A stretch of 64,000 nt of DNA from Mycobacteroides franklinii (lineage in GTDB: Bacteria > Actinomycetota > Actinomycetes > Mycobacteriales > Mycobacteriaceae): assembly GCF_002013895.1 (NCBI RefSeq), contig NZ_MAFQ01000010.1, forward strand, positions 186,001-250,000, written 5' to 3'. Positions 24,458 to 33,327 of this stretch are shown here, one piece after another; position 1 is the stretch's first letter; each line of letters starts with the position of its first letter. Both the position numbers and the translations under genes were made by a program. The notes beneath the pieces were generated by a model. The model worked only from the letters and a program-made list of their open reading frames with translations, had not been told where the DNA came from and searched no databases.

Positions 24458-24898
24458 GTGCCTACAGACCAAGCCCCCGCCGTCGACGGCTGGTTCGATA
24501 CCGATGAATCCGGCCAGCCACATTTGATCGGCGGCAAGTGCACACAGTGCGCCACCATCGTGTTCCCGCCGCGTGCCAACAACTGCCCCAACCCGGCCTG
24601 TGACAGCGACGTCCTGGATCAGGTGCCACTCTCCTCGCGTGGCGCGGTCTGGAGCTACACCGAGAACCAGTACGCGCCGCCCCCGCCCTACCCGGCGTCC
24701 GACCCATACCAGCCCTACGCCATCGCGGCGGTCGAGCTGGCCGCCGAGGGCATCATCGTGCTCGGCAAGGTGGTGACCGGTACCGGCGCTGCCGATCTGA
24801 AGGTGGGTCAGGCGATGGAACTCGCGCTGGAGCCGCTCTACACCGACGACGAGGGCGTCGAGCGCCTGGTCTACGCATGGAAGAAGGTCTCCGCATGA
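24458..24898 (+). CDS. DUF35 OB-fold/zinc-ribbon acyl-CoA-associated protein (Rv1628c-like)
   Basis: A 146-residue DUF35 protein. A rubredoxin-like zinc ribbon is formed by GKCTQCATIVFPP and CPNPAC, and a C-terminal OB fold follows (about 60-146). Such proteins pair with thiolase-like partners and bind the CoA part of the substrate; ChsH2-DUF35 with Ltp2 in steroid side-chain retro-aldol cleavage is the best-known case. Here the next gene is a thiolase-like protein, coupled by a 4-nt ATGA overlap. In M. tuberculosis the pair is Rv1628c-Rv1627c, in the same position near polA. Confidence 0.9.
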   Translation: MPTDQAPAVDGWFDTDESGQPHLIGGKCTQCATIVFPPRANNCPNPACDSDVLDQVPLSSRGAVWSYTENQYAPPPPYPASDPYQPYAIAAVELAAEGIIVLGKVVTGTGAADLKVGQAMELALEPLYTDDEGVERLVYAWKKVSA

Positions 24899-26100
24899 GC
24901 CGCACTCCGGATCCGGTCTATATCCTTGGCGCGGGGATGCATCCCTGGGGCAAGTGGGGACGGGACTTCACCGAGTATGGTGTCGCCGCCGCTCGGACCG
25001 CGCTGCAGGATGCCGAATTGGATTGGCGCCAAATTCAATTCGTTGCCGGAGCGGACACCATTCGCAACGGCTACCCGGGCTTCATCGCCGGCTCCACCTT
25101 CGCCCAGAAGCTGGGCTGGAACGGTGTGCCGATCAGTTCCACCTACGCGGCCTGCGCCAGCGGCTCCCAGGCGCTGCAGAGTGCCCGCGCACAGATCCTC
25201 GCCGGGTTCTGTGATGTGGCGCTCGTCATCGGCGCCGACACCACCCCGAAGGGCTTCTTCGCCCCTGTCGGCGGCGAGCGCAAGGCTGACCCCGACTGGC
25301 AGCGTTTTCACCTCATCGGGGCCACCAACCCGGTGTACTTCGCGATGCTCGCGCGGCGCCGGATGGACCTCTACGGCGCGACCGCCGAGGACTTCGCCCA
25401 GGTGAAGGTCAAGAACTCGCGGCACGGCCTGAACAACCCGAATGCCCGGTTCCGCAAGGAGTCCTCCGTCGAGGACGTACTGGCGAGCCCGGTCGTGTCC
25501 GACCCGCTGCGGCTGCTGGACATCTGCGCGACCAGCGACGGTGCCGCGGCCCTCATCGTGGCGAGCGCCGATTTCGCGAAGAAGCATCTCGGCTCGGTCG
25601 AGGGCGTCCCGTCGGTGCGTGCGGTCGCGACCATCACTCCGAAGTACCCACAGCATCTTCCGGAATTGCCGGACATCGCCACCGATTCCACCGCGGTGGT
25701 GCCGGCGCCGGAACGGGTGTTCAAGGATCAGATCGTCGACGCCGCGTACGCCGAAGCCGGTATCGGACCCGAGGACATAAGCCTTGCCGAGGTATATGAC
25801 CTTTCGACGGCCCTCGAGCTCGATTGGTATGAGCACCTGGGCCTGTGCCCCAAGGGTGAGGGTGAGCAGCTGCTGCGCAGTGGCGCCACAACGGTGGGCG
25901 GCCGGGTTCCGGTGAACGCCTCCGGCGGCCTGGCGTGTTTCGGTGAAGCCATTCCGGCCCAGGCCATCGCGCAAGTATGCGAGTTGACCTGGCAGCTGCG
26001 TGGGCAGGCCGGGGAACGGCAGGTCGAGGGTGCACGGGTCGGTATCACCGCCAACCAGGGTCTGTTCGGCAACGGTTCCTCGGTCATCGTCGCGCGCTAG
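24895..26100 (+). CDS. thiolase-like lipid-transfer protein (Rv1627c-like)
   Basis: A 401-residue thiolase-fold protein of the SCP-x/lipid-transfer class. A cysteine at about residue 87 (STYAACASGSQ) sits where the acyl-binding Cys is expected. The usual C-terminal GHPxG histidine motif is replaced by GGLACFGEAIPAQA, and the second C-x-G is absent (NGSS), so ordinary thiolysis is doubtful. The linked DUF35 gene suggests a two-protein acyl-CoA aldolase or lyase. I start it at ATG 24895 (overlap with DUF35), not at the upstream 24877 frame. Confidence 0.9.
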   Translation: MSRTPDPVYILGAGMHPWGKWGRDFTEYGVAAARTALQDAELDWRQIQFVAGADTIRNGYPGFIAGSTFAQKLGWNGVPISSTYAACASGSQALQSARAQILAGFCDVALVIGADTTPKGFFAPVGGERKADPDWQRFHLIGATNPVYFAMLARRRMDLYGATAEDFAQVKVKNSRHGLNNPNARFRKESSVEDVLASPVVSDPLRLLDICATSDGAAALIVASADFAKKHLGSVEGVPSVRAVATITPKYPQHLPELPDIATDSTAVVPAPERVFKDQIVDAAYAEAGIGPEDISLAEVYDLSTALELDWYEHLGLCPKGEGEQLLRSGATTVGGRVPVNASGGLACFGEAIPAQAIAQVCELTWQLRGQAGERQVEGARVGITANQGLFGNGSSVIVAR

Positions 26101-26139
26101 CCGCGCCCGGCGGTCATCTGCTGGCGATAGCCTCAACCG

Positions 26140-26799
26140 ATGGCACCGGCGGCGCTACGGGAGTTCCACCAGCACGGCCCATCCCATATCGCAGCGATCA
26201 CACTTTTCGTATGCGGCGCCGTGATCCTGGTGTGGTTGGGGCGCAGACAAACTGAATTCCAGGCCCGCCTACTCGGACGGGTCCTCGGGGCCGCCACCGC
26301 CGCGATCTACGTCGCGATACTGGTTGCCGGACTCAATCCGCCGCGCCTCGATGTGTCCGTGCCGTTGCGTCTGACCGACCTGGCGACGATGGTCTGCGCG
26401 TATGCCCTGTGGTCCCAGCGACATTGGGCGTATGCGTTGACGTACTACTGGGGACTGGTGCTGAGCAGCCAAGCGCTGATCTCCCCGGTCCTGACGGGGC
26501 CGGACTTCCCCAGCGTCGGGTTTCTCGCCTTTTGGTCGATTCACCTACTGGTCGTCTGGGCCGCCATCTACCTCACCTGGGGGCTGGGCATGCGGCCGAC
26601 CTGGCGCAGCTATCGGATCGTGACCGTCGTCAGCATCGCTTGGGCGATCGTCACGATGGTGTTCAACGCCGTAGCCGGATCCAACTATGGATTCCTGAAC
26701 CGGAAACCTTCCACGGCAAGCCTTTTGGACGTCATGGGCCCGTGGCCGTGGGAACGATCCGCGGGCCGAACCGCAGAACCTCAGACCACGCCGAGATAG
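26140..26799 (+). CDS. TIGR02206/YwaF-like integral membrane protein
   Basis: A 219-residue protein with about six membrane helices. HIAAITLFVCGAVILVWLG is the first helix; a central NPPRLDVSVPLRLTDLATMV stretch and SNYGFLNRKPSTASLLDVMGPWPW near the end are typical of the YwaF family (related to TMEM164). The family has no firmly known bacterial function. It follows the thiolase gene by 39 bp and overlaps the convergent livF stop by 19 bp. AUG start at 26140. Confidence 0.85.
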   Translation: MAPAALREFHQHGPSHIAAITLFVCGAVILVWLGRRQTEFQARLLGRVLGAATAAIYVAILVAGLNPPRLDVSVPLRLTDLATMVCAYALWSQRHWAYALTYYWGLVLSSQALISPVLTGPDFPSVGFLAFWSIHLLVVWAAIYLTWGLGMRPTWRSYRIVTVVSIAWAIVTMVFNAVAGSNYGFLNRKPSTASLLDVMGPWPWERSAGRTAEPQTTPR

Positions 26800-27506
26800 G
26801 CCGAGCGAATGCTGTCATCCTGCAACAGTTCTCGTCCAGGGCCGGATCTGACGACCGAGCCGGTCTCCAGAATGTAGGCGTGATCCGAACGGCTCAGTGC
26901 CTGCTGCGCGTTCTGCTCGACCAGCACCACGGTGGTTCCGGAGGCGTTGATCTCCTCGATAATGTTGAAGATCTTCGTGATCAACAACGGTGCCAGGCCC
27001 ATCGACGGTTCGTCGAGCAGCAGGATCTTGGGCCTGGCCATCAGGGCGCGTCCGATGGACAGCATCTGTTGCTCACCGCCGGAGAGGGTGCCGCCGGGTT
27101 GATGGCGGCGTTCGGCCAGTCGCGGGAACAGTGCGTTGATCCAGTCGAGACGCTCCCGACGTTCCGAGCGGGATTTGAATCTTCGCCCGTAACAGCCCAT
27201 TTCGAGGTTCTCGGCGACCGTCATGCCTGGGAAGATGCCCCGCCCCTCCGGCGCCTGGACGATTCCTGCCTTGACGCGTTTGTGCGCCTTCATCTTCGAG
27301 ATGTCCTGGCCTTCGAAGAAGATGGTGCCGGCGCTGAGCGGGACCAGGCCGGAGATGGCGCGCATGGCGGTCGACTTACCGGCACCGTTGGAACCCAGCA
27401 GCGTGACCAGTTCGCCCTCGCGCACGTCGAACGAGAGCGTGTTCACCGCCTGGATGGGTCCGTAGTGGACCCCGACGTTGTTGAGTTTCAGCTGTACGGG
27501 AGGCAT
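26781..27506 (-). CDS. livF: branched-chain amino-acid-type ABC transporter ATPase
   Basis: A 241-residue LivF-type ATPase, one of two nucleotide-binding subunits of a branched-chain amino-acid/amide (HAAT) importer. Walker A is GSNGAGKST, the signature is LSGGEQQ, Walker B is ILLLDEPSMGLAP, and the C-terminus ends in a short AYLGVV segment usual for LivF. It abuts livG with no gap. Its 3' end overlaps the convergent membrane-protein gene by 19 bp. Substrate may be amino acids, amides or urea. Confidence 0.93.
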   Translation of the reverse strand: MPPVQLKLNNVGVHYGPIQAVNTLSFDVREGELVTLLGSNGAGKSTAMRAISGLVPLSAGTIFFEGQDISKMKAHKRVKAGIVQAPEGRGIFPGMTVAENLEMGCYGRRFKSRSERRERLDWINALFPRLAERRHQPGGTLSGGEQQMLSIGRALMARPKILLLDEPSMGLAPLLITKIFNIIEEINASGTTVVLVEQNAQQALSRSDHAYILETGSVVRSGPGRELLQDDSIRSAYLGVV

Positions 27507-28475
27507 TCACCTCTCGCCTTCGGCATCGGGTTCAGCGGGACCGGTACTTGTCGACTCGAGCCATCCGGGTCCGTGAAGGTCCTCATCGGCCACTCCTAGG
27601 TATGCCTCGATGACGGCTGGGTCATTTCTGACCTCGGCGGGCAACCCGTCGGCGATCTTCCTGCCGAATTCGAGGACCACGATGCGGTCGGTCACGCCCA
27701 TGACCAGCGTCATGTCGTGCTCGATGAGCAGCACGGTGTATCCGTAGTCCCGGATGCGCTGGATGAGCTCGATCAGCGATTCCTTCTCGCTGGGGGTGAA
27801 GCCGGCCGCCGGCTCGTCCAGGCACAGCAGTTTGGGTTCGGTGGCCAGCGCGCGCGCGATCTCGAGTCTGCGCTGGCTGCCGTAGGGAAGGTTCTTGGCC
27901 TTAACGTCCGCGACGTCGGCGATGCCGACGAAATCGAGCAACCCCATCCCCACATCGACGGCATAGTGTTCCTCGCGGCGGTGCCGCGGTGTGCGCAGCA
28001 GGGCGCCCAGGACCGAGGTCTTGTGCCGGGCATCGGTTCCCACGGCGACGTTCTCCAGTGCCGTCATCTCGCCGAACAGCCGAATGTTTTGGAATGTCCG
28101 GGCGATACCGCGGCGGGTGATCTGATGGCGGCGCAGTCGGCGTAACGGCTTGCCGTTGAAAACGATGCTGCCGGACGTCGGTTTGTATATCCCGGTGATG
28201 GCATTGAAGCAGGTGGTCTTGCCCGCGCCGTTGGGCCCGACCAGACCCAGGATCTCGCCGCGGCGGATGTCGAAACTCACCCCATCGAGTGCTTGCAGAC
28301 CCCCGAATTTCAGTGTCAGTTCCTTGACCTCGAGCAGGACTTCGCCCTCGTCCCGATCAGCTTCGGACTCGGTGTCCTCGGCGTCGGTCCCCTCCTCGAC
28401 GTCGATCGCGGTCTCGGACTCGCGCGGCTCGGCGGCGCCGTCCTCGTCGTGAACGGTGTTGTCGTGTTCGGTCAT
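27507..28475 (-). CDS. livG: branched-chain amino-acid-type ABC transporter ATPase with acidic N-terminal extension
   Basis: A 322-residue LivG-type ATPase. Walker A is GPNGAGKTT, and the LivG-type insertion (GIARTFQNIRLFGEMTALENV) and Walker B LLCLDEPAAGF are present. The first 45 or so residues are an unusual Asp/Glu-rich stretch (EDGAAEPRESE and following) not found in typical LivG, probably disordered. The signature loop reads LPYGSQRRLEIARA. The C-terminus is also extended by about 25 polar residues. It overlaps the livM stop by 4 nt (ATGA). Confidence 0.92.
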   Translation of the reverse strand: MTEHDNTVHDEDGAAEPRESETAIDVEEGTDAEDTESEADRDEGEVLLEVKELTLKFGGLQALDGVSFDIRRGEILGLVGPNGAGKTTCFNAITGIYKPTSGSIVFNGKPLRRLRRHQITRRGIARTFQNIRLFGEMTALENVAVGTDARHKTSVLGALLRTPRHRREEHYAVDVGMGLLDFVGIADVADVKAKNLPYGSQRRLEIARALATEPKLLCLDEPAAGFTPSEKESLIELIQRIRDYGYTVLLIEHDMTLVMGVTDRIVVLEFGRKIADGLPAEVRNDPAVIEAYLGVADEDLHGPGWLESTSTGPAEPDAEGER

Positions 28476-29644
28476 GCCGCGGCCTCGGCTTCGTCGGGCT
28501 TCTTGGCACCCAAGCGCTCAGATGTCGTGCGCCAGTACGCCATCAACTTCTGATGCGCGGGGAACAGGCCCTGTGGGCGGAAGATCATCAGAACAACCAG
28601 TGCGAGACCGAAGAACAGATACTTCAGGTTGCCCAGATCGACTCCCTGCACGTGCACGCCCAGCAGACGGTTTGGCAGGTAGACGATGATGAACGCACCA
28701 ACGACCACGCCAAGTTTGTTGCCTTGCCCGCCCAGGACAACGGCGCACAGGAACAGCATCGAGTTGATGATGTTGAAGGTCGGCGACGCCACGTATTGGA
28801 CCTGACCCGCGTACAGGGCACCGGAAAGTCCACCGATGCTTGCCCCAATCACGAAGGCCCACAACTTGAACCGGAATGTGGGAACACCCATCATCTCCGC
28901 GGCGTCCTCGTCCTCGCGGATGGCCACCCACGAGCGACCCACCCGGCTGCGCTCGAGATTGCCCATCAACACCAGCACCACCGCGATCAGACAGAGCCCC
29001 AACCAGTACCACCACACGCCATAGTTCAGATGGCCGCCTGAATTGGCACTGGAGAAGACACCGCCGCCGTGGACGTGCTGCTCCCCCACGTGCGGGTAGG
29101 CGACTTTGTGCAGACCGCGGGGACCATTCGTGACGTCCAGGTTGTCGGCGAGCAGACGAATGATCTCGCCGAATCCCAGTGTGACGATGGCGAGATAGTC
29201 ACCCCGAAGCCGAAGCGTGGGGGTGCCGAGGATCAGGCCGAAGCAGGCTGTGATGGCCACCGCGATGGGCAGGCAGGACAGCCATGCCCAGTCCGAACTG
29301 AAAAATGCCGAAGTGCCCATCCGATTCCACGGACTATCGGGACTGGTGAGCAGGGCGACCGTGTATGCGCCGATGGCATAGAACCCGACATATCCCAGGT
29401 CGAGCAATCCGGCTTGTCCGACAACGACATTGAGGCCTATAGCGATCAATGCCACCATGGCGAACTGGGCCATGACCCCGCCGAAGCTGGTGTTGGGCGT
29501 GTCCAGGTACGGGATCTTCCACACCGGTAGCAGCGCCAGGAGTGCGAATCCGACGATTCCGTACACCCACTGCATGGGACGGGCCAGCTCGGCCCACCAC
29601 CGGCGTATCGAGTCGCCCGGTGCCAGGGCACGTGGGGCACTCAT
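28472..29644 (-). CDS. livM: branched-chain amino-acid-type ABC transporter permease
   Basis: A 390-residue permease with about ten membrane helices. GLNVVVGQAGLLDLGYVGFYAIGAY near the N-terminus is the LivM hallmark, and a cytoplasmic EAA-like loop (GRSWVAIREDEDAAEMMGV) contacts the ATPases. A longish loop (about 195-215) holds His-Gly residues on the outside. Starts at ATG 29644 and is coupled by ATGA overlaps to livH upstream and livG downstream. Confidence 0.93.
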   Translation of the reverse strand: MSAPRALAPGDSIRRWWAELARPMQWVYGIVGFALLALLPVWKIPYLDTPNTSFGGVMAQFAMVALIAIGLNVVVGQAGLLDLGYVGFYAIGAYTVALLTSPDSPWNRMGTSAFFSSDWAWLSCLPIAVAITACFGLILGTPTLRLRGDYLAIVTLGFGEIIRLLADNLDVTNGPRGLHKVAYPHVGEQHVHGGGVFSSANSGGHLNYGVWWYWLGLCLIAVVLVLMGNLERSRVGRSWVAIREDEDAAEMMGVPTFRFKLWAFVIGASIGGLSGALYAGQVQYVASPTFNIINSMLFLCAVVLGGQGNKLGVVVGAFIIVYLPNRLLGVHVQGVDLGNLKYLFFGLALVVLMIFRPQGLFPAHQKLMAYWRTTSERLGAKKPDEAEAAA

Positions 29645-30711
29645 GCCTTCGCCCGCCCTAGGCTCTCACCGAGAATGCCGGTGGGGCGGAACATGAGTAC
29701 CAGCACCAGCAGAACGAACGCCACGACGTCGCGCCATTGGGTGCCAAAGACCGCCTGGCCGTAGTTCTCCATCACGCCCAGAATCAAGCCGCCCAGCAGC
29801 GCACCGCGCAGGTTGCCGATCCCGCCGAGTACCGCGGCCGAGAATGCCTTGATACCCAACAGGAATCCGCCGGAGTAGATGATGTCTTGCGGCACCTTCA
29901 GGGTGTACAACAGCGCCGCCGCGCCGGCCAGCTGGCCACCGATGATGAAAGTGGTCATGATGATGCGTTCGCGGGATACCCCCATGAGCGTCGCCGTCGT
30001 GGGATCCTGTGCCACCGCCCGAATGCCGCGCCCGAACTTGGTGTGGTTGATCGCGACATCGGTCACCAAGGCCAGCACCAACGCCGCCGCGACCACCACG
30101 ACGGTGACATTGGTGATCGTGGCCTGGAACGGGATGTGGTGACCACTCACGTCGAACGGACCGAATGTCCACACCGGCCTGGGCGTCACCAGCATGATCG
30201 GCTGCTGAGCGTTGCTCCCCCCATAACCCTTGGCGATTTTCGGCAGCACCCAGTGCACGAACTCCTGGATGACGAAGGACATGCCGATAGCGGTGATCAG
30301 GAAGGTCAGTGGGCGCGCACCGCGGCGGCGCAGCGGGCGATAGGCGACCGTCTCCAGGCCTATTGCCGTGGTAGCGGACACGACCATGGCGATGAGCATG
30401 GCGACGCCGAGATACAGCACGGTCAGCGATACACCGTTGTTGTAGGCATTGCCGCTGGGCGAGAAGCCGAGCACGACATCGAGGGCGAAGTACGCGCCGA
30501 ACATGCCGAGCATGAAGACCTCGGAGTGCGCGAAGTTGATGAGCCGCAACACCCCGAAGACCAACGTGTACCCGACAGCGACCAACGCGTAGATGGCGCC
30601 CCACGCCAAACCGTCAATCGTCAGCTGTCCGATGCTGCTCCACAATCCGTGCAGATCGAACGAAATTGTGCTGGTCTGCACACCCGTCTGTGCCATCCAC
30701 CCCGAAATCAT
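29641..30711 (-). CDS. livH: branched-chain amino-acid-type ABC transporter permease
   Basis: A 356-residue permease of the LivH type. The first helix and GLAWGAIYALVAVGYTLVFGVLRLINFAHSE (in blocks) are diagnostic; the EAA-like loop reads GRGIRAVAQDPTTATLMGV. Compared with E. coli LivH (308 residues) it has a longer periplasmic part around residues 145-185. It lies 30 bp downstream of livK and overlaps livM by 4 nt. Confidence 0.93.
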   Translation of the reverse strand: MISGWMAQTGVQTSTISFDLHGLWSSIGQLTIDGLAWGAIYALVAVGYTLVFGVLRLINFAHSEVFMLGMFGAYFALDVVLGFSPSGNAYNNGVSLTVLYLGVAMLIAMVVSATTAIGLETVAYRPLRRRGARPLTFLITAIGMSFVIQEFVHWVLPKIAKGYGGSNAQQPIMLVTPRPVWTFGPFDVSGHHIPFQATITNVTVVVVAAALVLALVTDVAINHTKFGRGIRAVAQDPTTATLMGVSRERIIMTTFIIGGQLAGAAALLYTLKVPQDIIYSGGFLLGIKAFSAAVLGGIGNLRGALLGGLILGVMENYGQAVFGTQWRDVVAFVLLVLVLMFRPTGILGESLGRAKA

Positions 30712-30741
30712 TTGCGGCTGAGCCTAGTCCCCTCGTTTGTC

Positions 30742-31926
30742 CTACGTGACCTTATACACCCAGATAAGTGTGGAAGTTAGCTCCCCATTTTCGTTCCACT
30801 TGTATTCGCGTGCCACGCCCTGCCCCTGGTAGTTCCTGACCCAGTCAAGCAATCCCGCACGGGTGGTCTTTCCCGCGTCGATTCCCTTGATCAGGATCGT
30901 CGCTAGGTCATACCCCTCGGTGCTGTATGTCCCCGGCTCCTGATCGAACTTGGCGGTGTAGTCCTTGGCGAACGTATTCGACGCCGGCCCGCACGGGCAG
31001 GAGAGCAAGGCATCCTTGGCCGAGTCGCCGGCTTGTTTGACGAACTCCACGTCCTTGGTGCCGTCCGCGGACACGAAGGTCGCGGCCACTCCGCCATTGC
31101 GCAGCTGCTGCACCAGGGGGGCCGCTTCGGCGTAGTACCCACCGAAGAACACCGCGTCCGGGGAGGCGTTCTTGAGCTGGGTGACGGCCGCGGAGAAGTC
31201 CTTGTTCCCCTTCTTCACCGAGGCGTTGCAGTCATTTCCGAGTGTTCCGCGCACCGCGTTGGCCAGTCCGGAGCCGTAGTCGGTGCTGTCGTCCACGACG
31301 CAGATTTTCTTGTACCCGAGCGTCTTCTTGAGGTAGTTGGCAACCGCGGGCCCCTGTACCCCGTCGTTGGCCAGACCGCGGAAAAAAGTCTTCCAGCCCT
31401 GCTGTGTCAGCGTCACGTTCGTGGCCGAGGCGGTAGTGGAAACCAGACCTGCCTCGCTGAAGATCTGACCCGTCGACTTGGTCTCACCAGAGAAAGCCGG
31501 CCCGATGAGCCCGAGGACTGACTGGTCTCCGATGATTTGCGGGGCGATATTGCTTGCGTTCTGCGGCAGGCCCTCGGTGTCGAATTCGCGGAGTTTGACC
31601 TGGCATCCGGGATTAGCGGCGTTGTGTTTGTCGATAGCCAATTGCGCCCCGTTGCGGATGTTGGTCCCGAGTGCCGCGTCGGGGCCGTTGAGCGCACCGG
31701 CCATGGCCAGGGAAACATTGGTGCACAGGGCTTTTCCGTCTCCTGCGGGATCAGCAGCTGACTGCGTGTTGGACGCGGGCACCTCGGTCCCGTCCTGAGC
31801 GATCTGCACCAGCGGCACGATCTTCAGGTTGCTCTGATTGGAGTCGGCCGACTGCGCACCGGCGTGACAGCCCGCCAGGACGAGGGCCACCGCGCCCAGC
31901 ATGAACACACGCGCGCGAGCACGCAC
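30742..31926 (-). CDS. livK: substrate-binding lipoprotein of the liv ABC importer
   Basis: A 394-residue periplasmic-binding lipoprotein. The signal sequence ends in the lipobox LVLAGC with the acylated cysteine at residue 20. The mature protein is a type I two-lobed binding fold, with GAQLAIDKHNAANPGC, VLGLIGPAFSGETKSTGQIF and YGSGLANAVRG as familiar blocks. I chose GTG 31926 because GGAGG ends 5 nt upstream; the frame reaches further to 32064 without homology. It heads the livK-H-M-G-F operon, 91 bp downstream of pdtaR on the same strand. Confidence 0.92.
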   Translation of the reverse strand: MRARARVFMLGAVALVLAGCHAGAQSADSNQSNLKIVPLVQIAQDGTEVPASNTQSAADPAGDGKALCTNVSLAMAGALNGPDAALGTNIRNGAQLAIDKHNAANPGCQVKLREFDTEGLPQNASNIAPQIIGDQSVLGLIGPAFSGETKSTGQIFSEAGLVSTTASATNVTLTQQGWKTFFRGLANDGVQGPAVANYLKKTLGYKKICVVDDSTDYGSGLANAVRGTLGNDCNASVKKGNKDFSAAVTQLKNASPDAVFFGGYYAEAAPLVQQLRNGGVAATFVSADGTKDVEFVKQAGDSAKDALLSCPCGPASNTFAKDYTAKFDQEPGTYSTEGYDLATILIKGIDAGKTTRAGLLDWVRNYQGQGVAREYKWNENGELTSTLIWVYKVT

Positions 31927-32017
31927 GATTACCTCCGAATCGCTGGGGCGGACTGGTCCAAACGCTGATGAGAAAACATAGCCAACCGGGAGGCCACGCG
32001 CAGTGCTTACCCGAGTT

Positions 32018-32635
32018 TCAGCTCGGCGCGTCGGTGTCGAGTGTTTCCAGCACCACTTCGGCAACGCGCTTCATGGTGGTGCGGCGGTCCATCGCGGCGC
32101 GTTGGATCCACTTGAACGCTTCGGGTTCGGTGAGGCCCTGAGTGGACTGCAGGACGCCCTTGGCGCGCTCGACGAGCTTGCGGGTCTCCAGTCTGTCGGC
32201 CAGGGTCTGAACTTCCTTCTCCAGCGCGGTGAGCTCGCCGAAACGGCTCACTGCCACCTCGATAGCCGGCACAAGGTCGGTCTTGGAGAACGGTTTGACC
32301 AGATATGCCATCGCACCGGCGTCCCGAGCCTTCTCGACCAGGTCGCGCTGACTGAACGCGGTGAGGATCACGATCGGAGCGATGCGCTTGGTGGCGATCT
32401 CCGCGGCAGCATCGATCCCGTCGCGGCGCGGCATTTTCACGTCCATGATCACCAGATCGGGTTTGAGCTCCACGGCGAGGTCGACGGCTTCCTGCCCGTC
32501 GCCTGCCTGCCCCACCACGTCATAGCCCTCCTCGTGGAGCATCTCGACAAGGTCGAGGCGGATGAGGGCTTCGTCTTCGGCGACGAGCACGCGGCGCGCG
32601 GGTGCCGCCGGTTCGGTGTTCTGAGGGCCGGTCAT
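32018..32635 (-). CDS. pdtaR: ANTAR-domain response regulator PdtaR (Rv1626-like)
   Basis: A 205-residue response regulator. The receiver has the acidic pair (E20, D21), the phosphorylated Asp65 in IMDVKMPRRDG, and Lys in YLVKPF. A coiled linker leads to the ANTAR domain (about 150-200: KLVERAKGVLQ, FKWIQRAAMDRRTTM), which binds tandem RNA hairpins and prevents transcription termination. PdtaR is paired with the kinase PdtaS, encoded elsewhere, and controls ethanolamine- and lipid-linked mRNAs. I chose ATG 32635 (MTGPQN), which gives the M. tuberculosis length. ATG 32644 and further upstream are alternatives. Confidence 0.96.
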   Translation of the reverse strand: MTGPQNTEPAAPARRVLVAEDEALIRLDLVEMLHEEGYDVVGQAGDGQEAVDLAVELKPDLVIMDVKMPRRDGIDAAAEIATKRIAPIVILTAFSQRDLVEKARDAGAMAYLVKPFSKTDLVPAIEVAVSRFGELTALEKEVQTLADRLETRKLVERAKGVLQSTQGLTEPEAFKWIQRAAMDRRTTMKRVAEVVLETLDTDAPS

Positions 32636-32759
32636 GGCGACCATTGTGACGCATGTGGTCGTGCGCACGGCCATACCGTGGTGAAAGTGACGTTCCCCAT
32701 CCTTTAAGGTGGGAGATCGCGCGACCGGCCGACGGCCACGAAAACGCGAGAAACGCCAG

Positions 32760-32836
32760 GCCCTCGTATCCCAACTGGCAGAGGAAACGGATTCAAAACC
32801 CGTGCAGTGTGAGTTCGAATCTCACCGAGGGCACCA
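32760..32836 (+). tRNA. tRNA-Leu (anticodon CAA) with encoded CCA
   Basis: Acceptor arms GCCCTCG (32760-32766) and CGAGGGC (32826-32832) pair fully and are followed by A and encoded CCA. The T arm is GTGAG-TTCGAAT-CTCAC. The D arm contains GG at 18-19 of the molecule. The anticodon stem ACGG/CCGT (plus one A-C mismatch) closes a TTCAAAA loop, giving the anticodon CAA. Unlike normal class II leucine tRNAs, the variable region is short (GCAGT). The leucine identity thus rests on the anticodon. Confidence 0.85.
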
Positions 32837-32852
32837 CAGCTCGCCGGCGGCC

Positions 32853-33215
32853 CTAACCGACGTCGGTGCAGTTCACCCCGGGGTTATCGCAGTCGGGACC
32901 GGTTTGATCGGGTGCACTTACCCAGCCACCGGCATCATCGCGCCCTGGTCCCAAGTTGGAAGCGGGTGGGTTCTCGTCCGAACCGCAGACCACCCAGGCG
33001 TTCTCACATTGGGCGCCGGCGCCGTTTGGTAAGTAGCCCCAGCCCGTGTCCCCGGAGTCGTTGGGCTGGTCGACCAACGACCCATGCGACGGCGCATTCG
33101 GTGAACCGGGTACCGGCGGCGGTGGGGTCGGCTCGGCGTACGCCGTGGCGGCACCGAATCCGAGGAAAGCAACAGCTGCCGCGGGCGCCACGACAAGACG
33201 GGTGAATGCGTTCAT
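32853..33215 (-). CDS. small secreted Pro-rich protein
   Basis: A 120-residue exported protein. Signal peptide 1-27 ends at AYA before EPTPPPPVPG. The mature part is Pro/Gly/Asn-rich with four cysteines, C-x5-C (CENAWVVC) and C-x5-C (CDNPGVNC), which could form two disulfides. GAGG lies 6 nt before ATG 33215. A longer frame to 33266 is not supported. No family recognised; small proteins of this kind are common in mycobacteria. It converges with the tRNA. Confidence 0.75.
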   Translation of the reverse strand: MNAFTRLVVAPAAAVAFLGFGAATAYAEPTPPPPVPGSPNAPSHGSLVDQPNDSGDTGWGYLPNGAGAQCENAWVVCGSDENPPASNLGPGRDDAGGWVSAPDQTGPDCDNPGVNCTDVG

Positions 33216-33327
33216 GGGGCACCTCTTCAGGGGTGGTCGATGCATGTACGACAAATGTATTCCCAAGCAGGGGTGTGTGGATGATCTTGATGCGAGCAGA
33301 CCAGGCCCCGGGCGGGACTGGGCGTGC

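Noticed and set aside
29666..30604. 312-codon minus-strand frame inside livH
   Set aside because: Same-strand out-of-frame shadow; livH has full family motifs.
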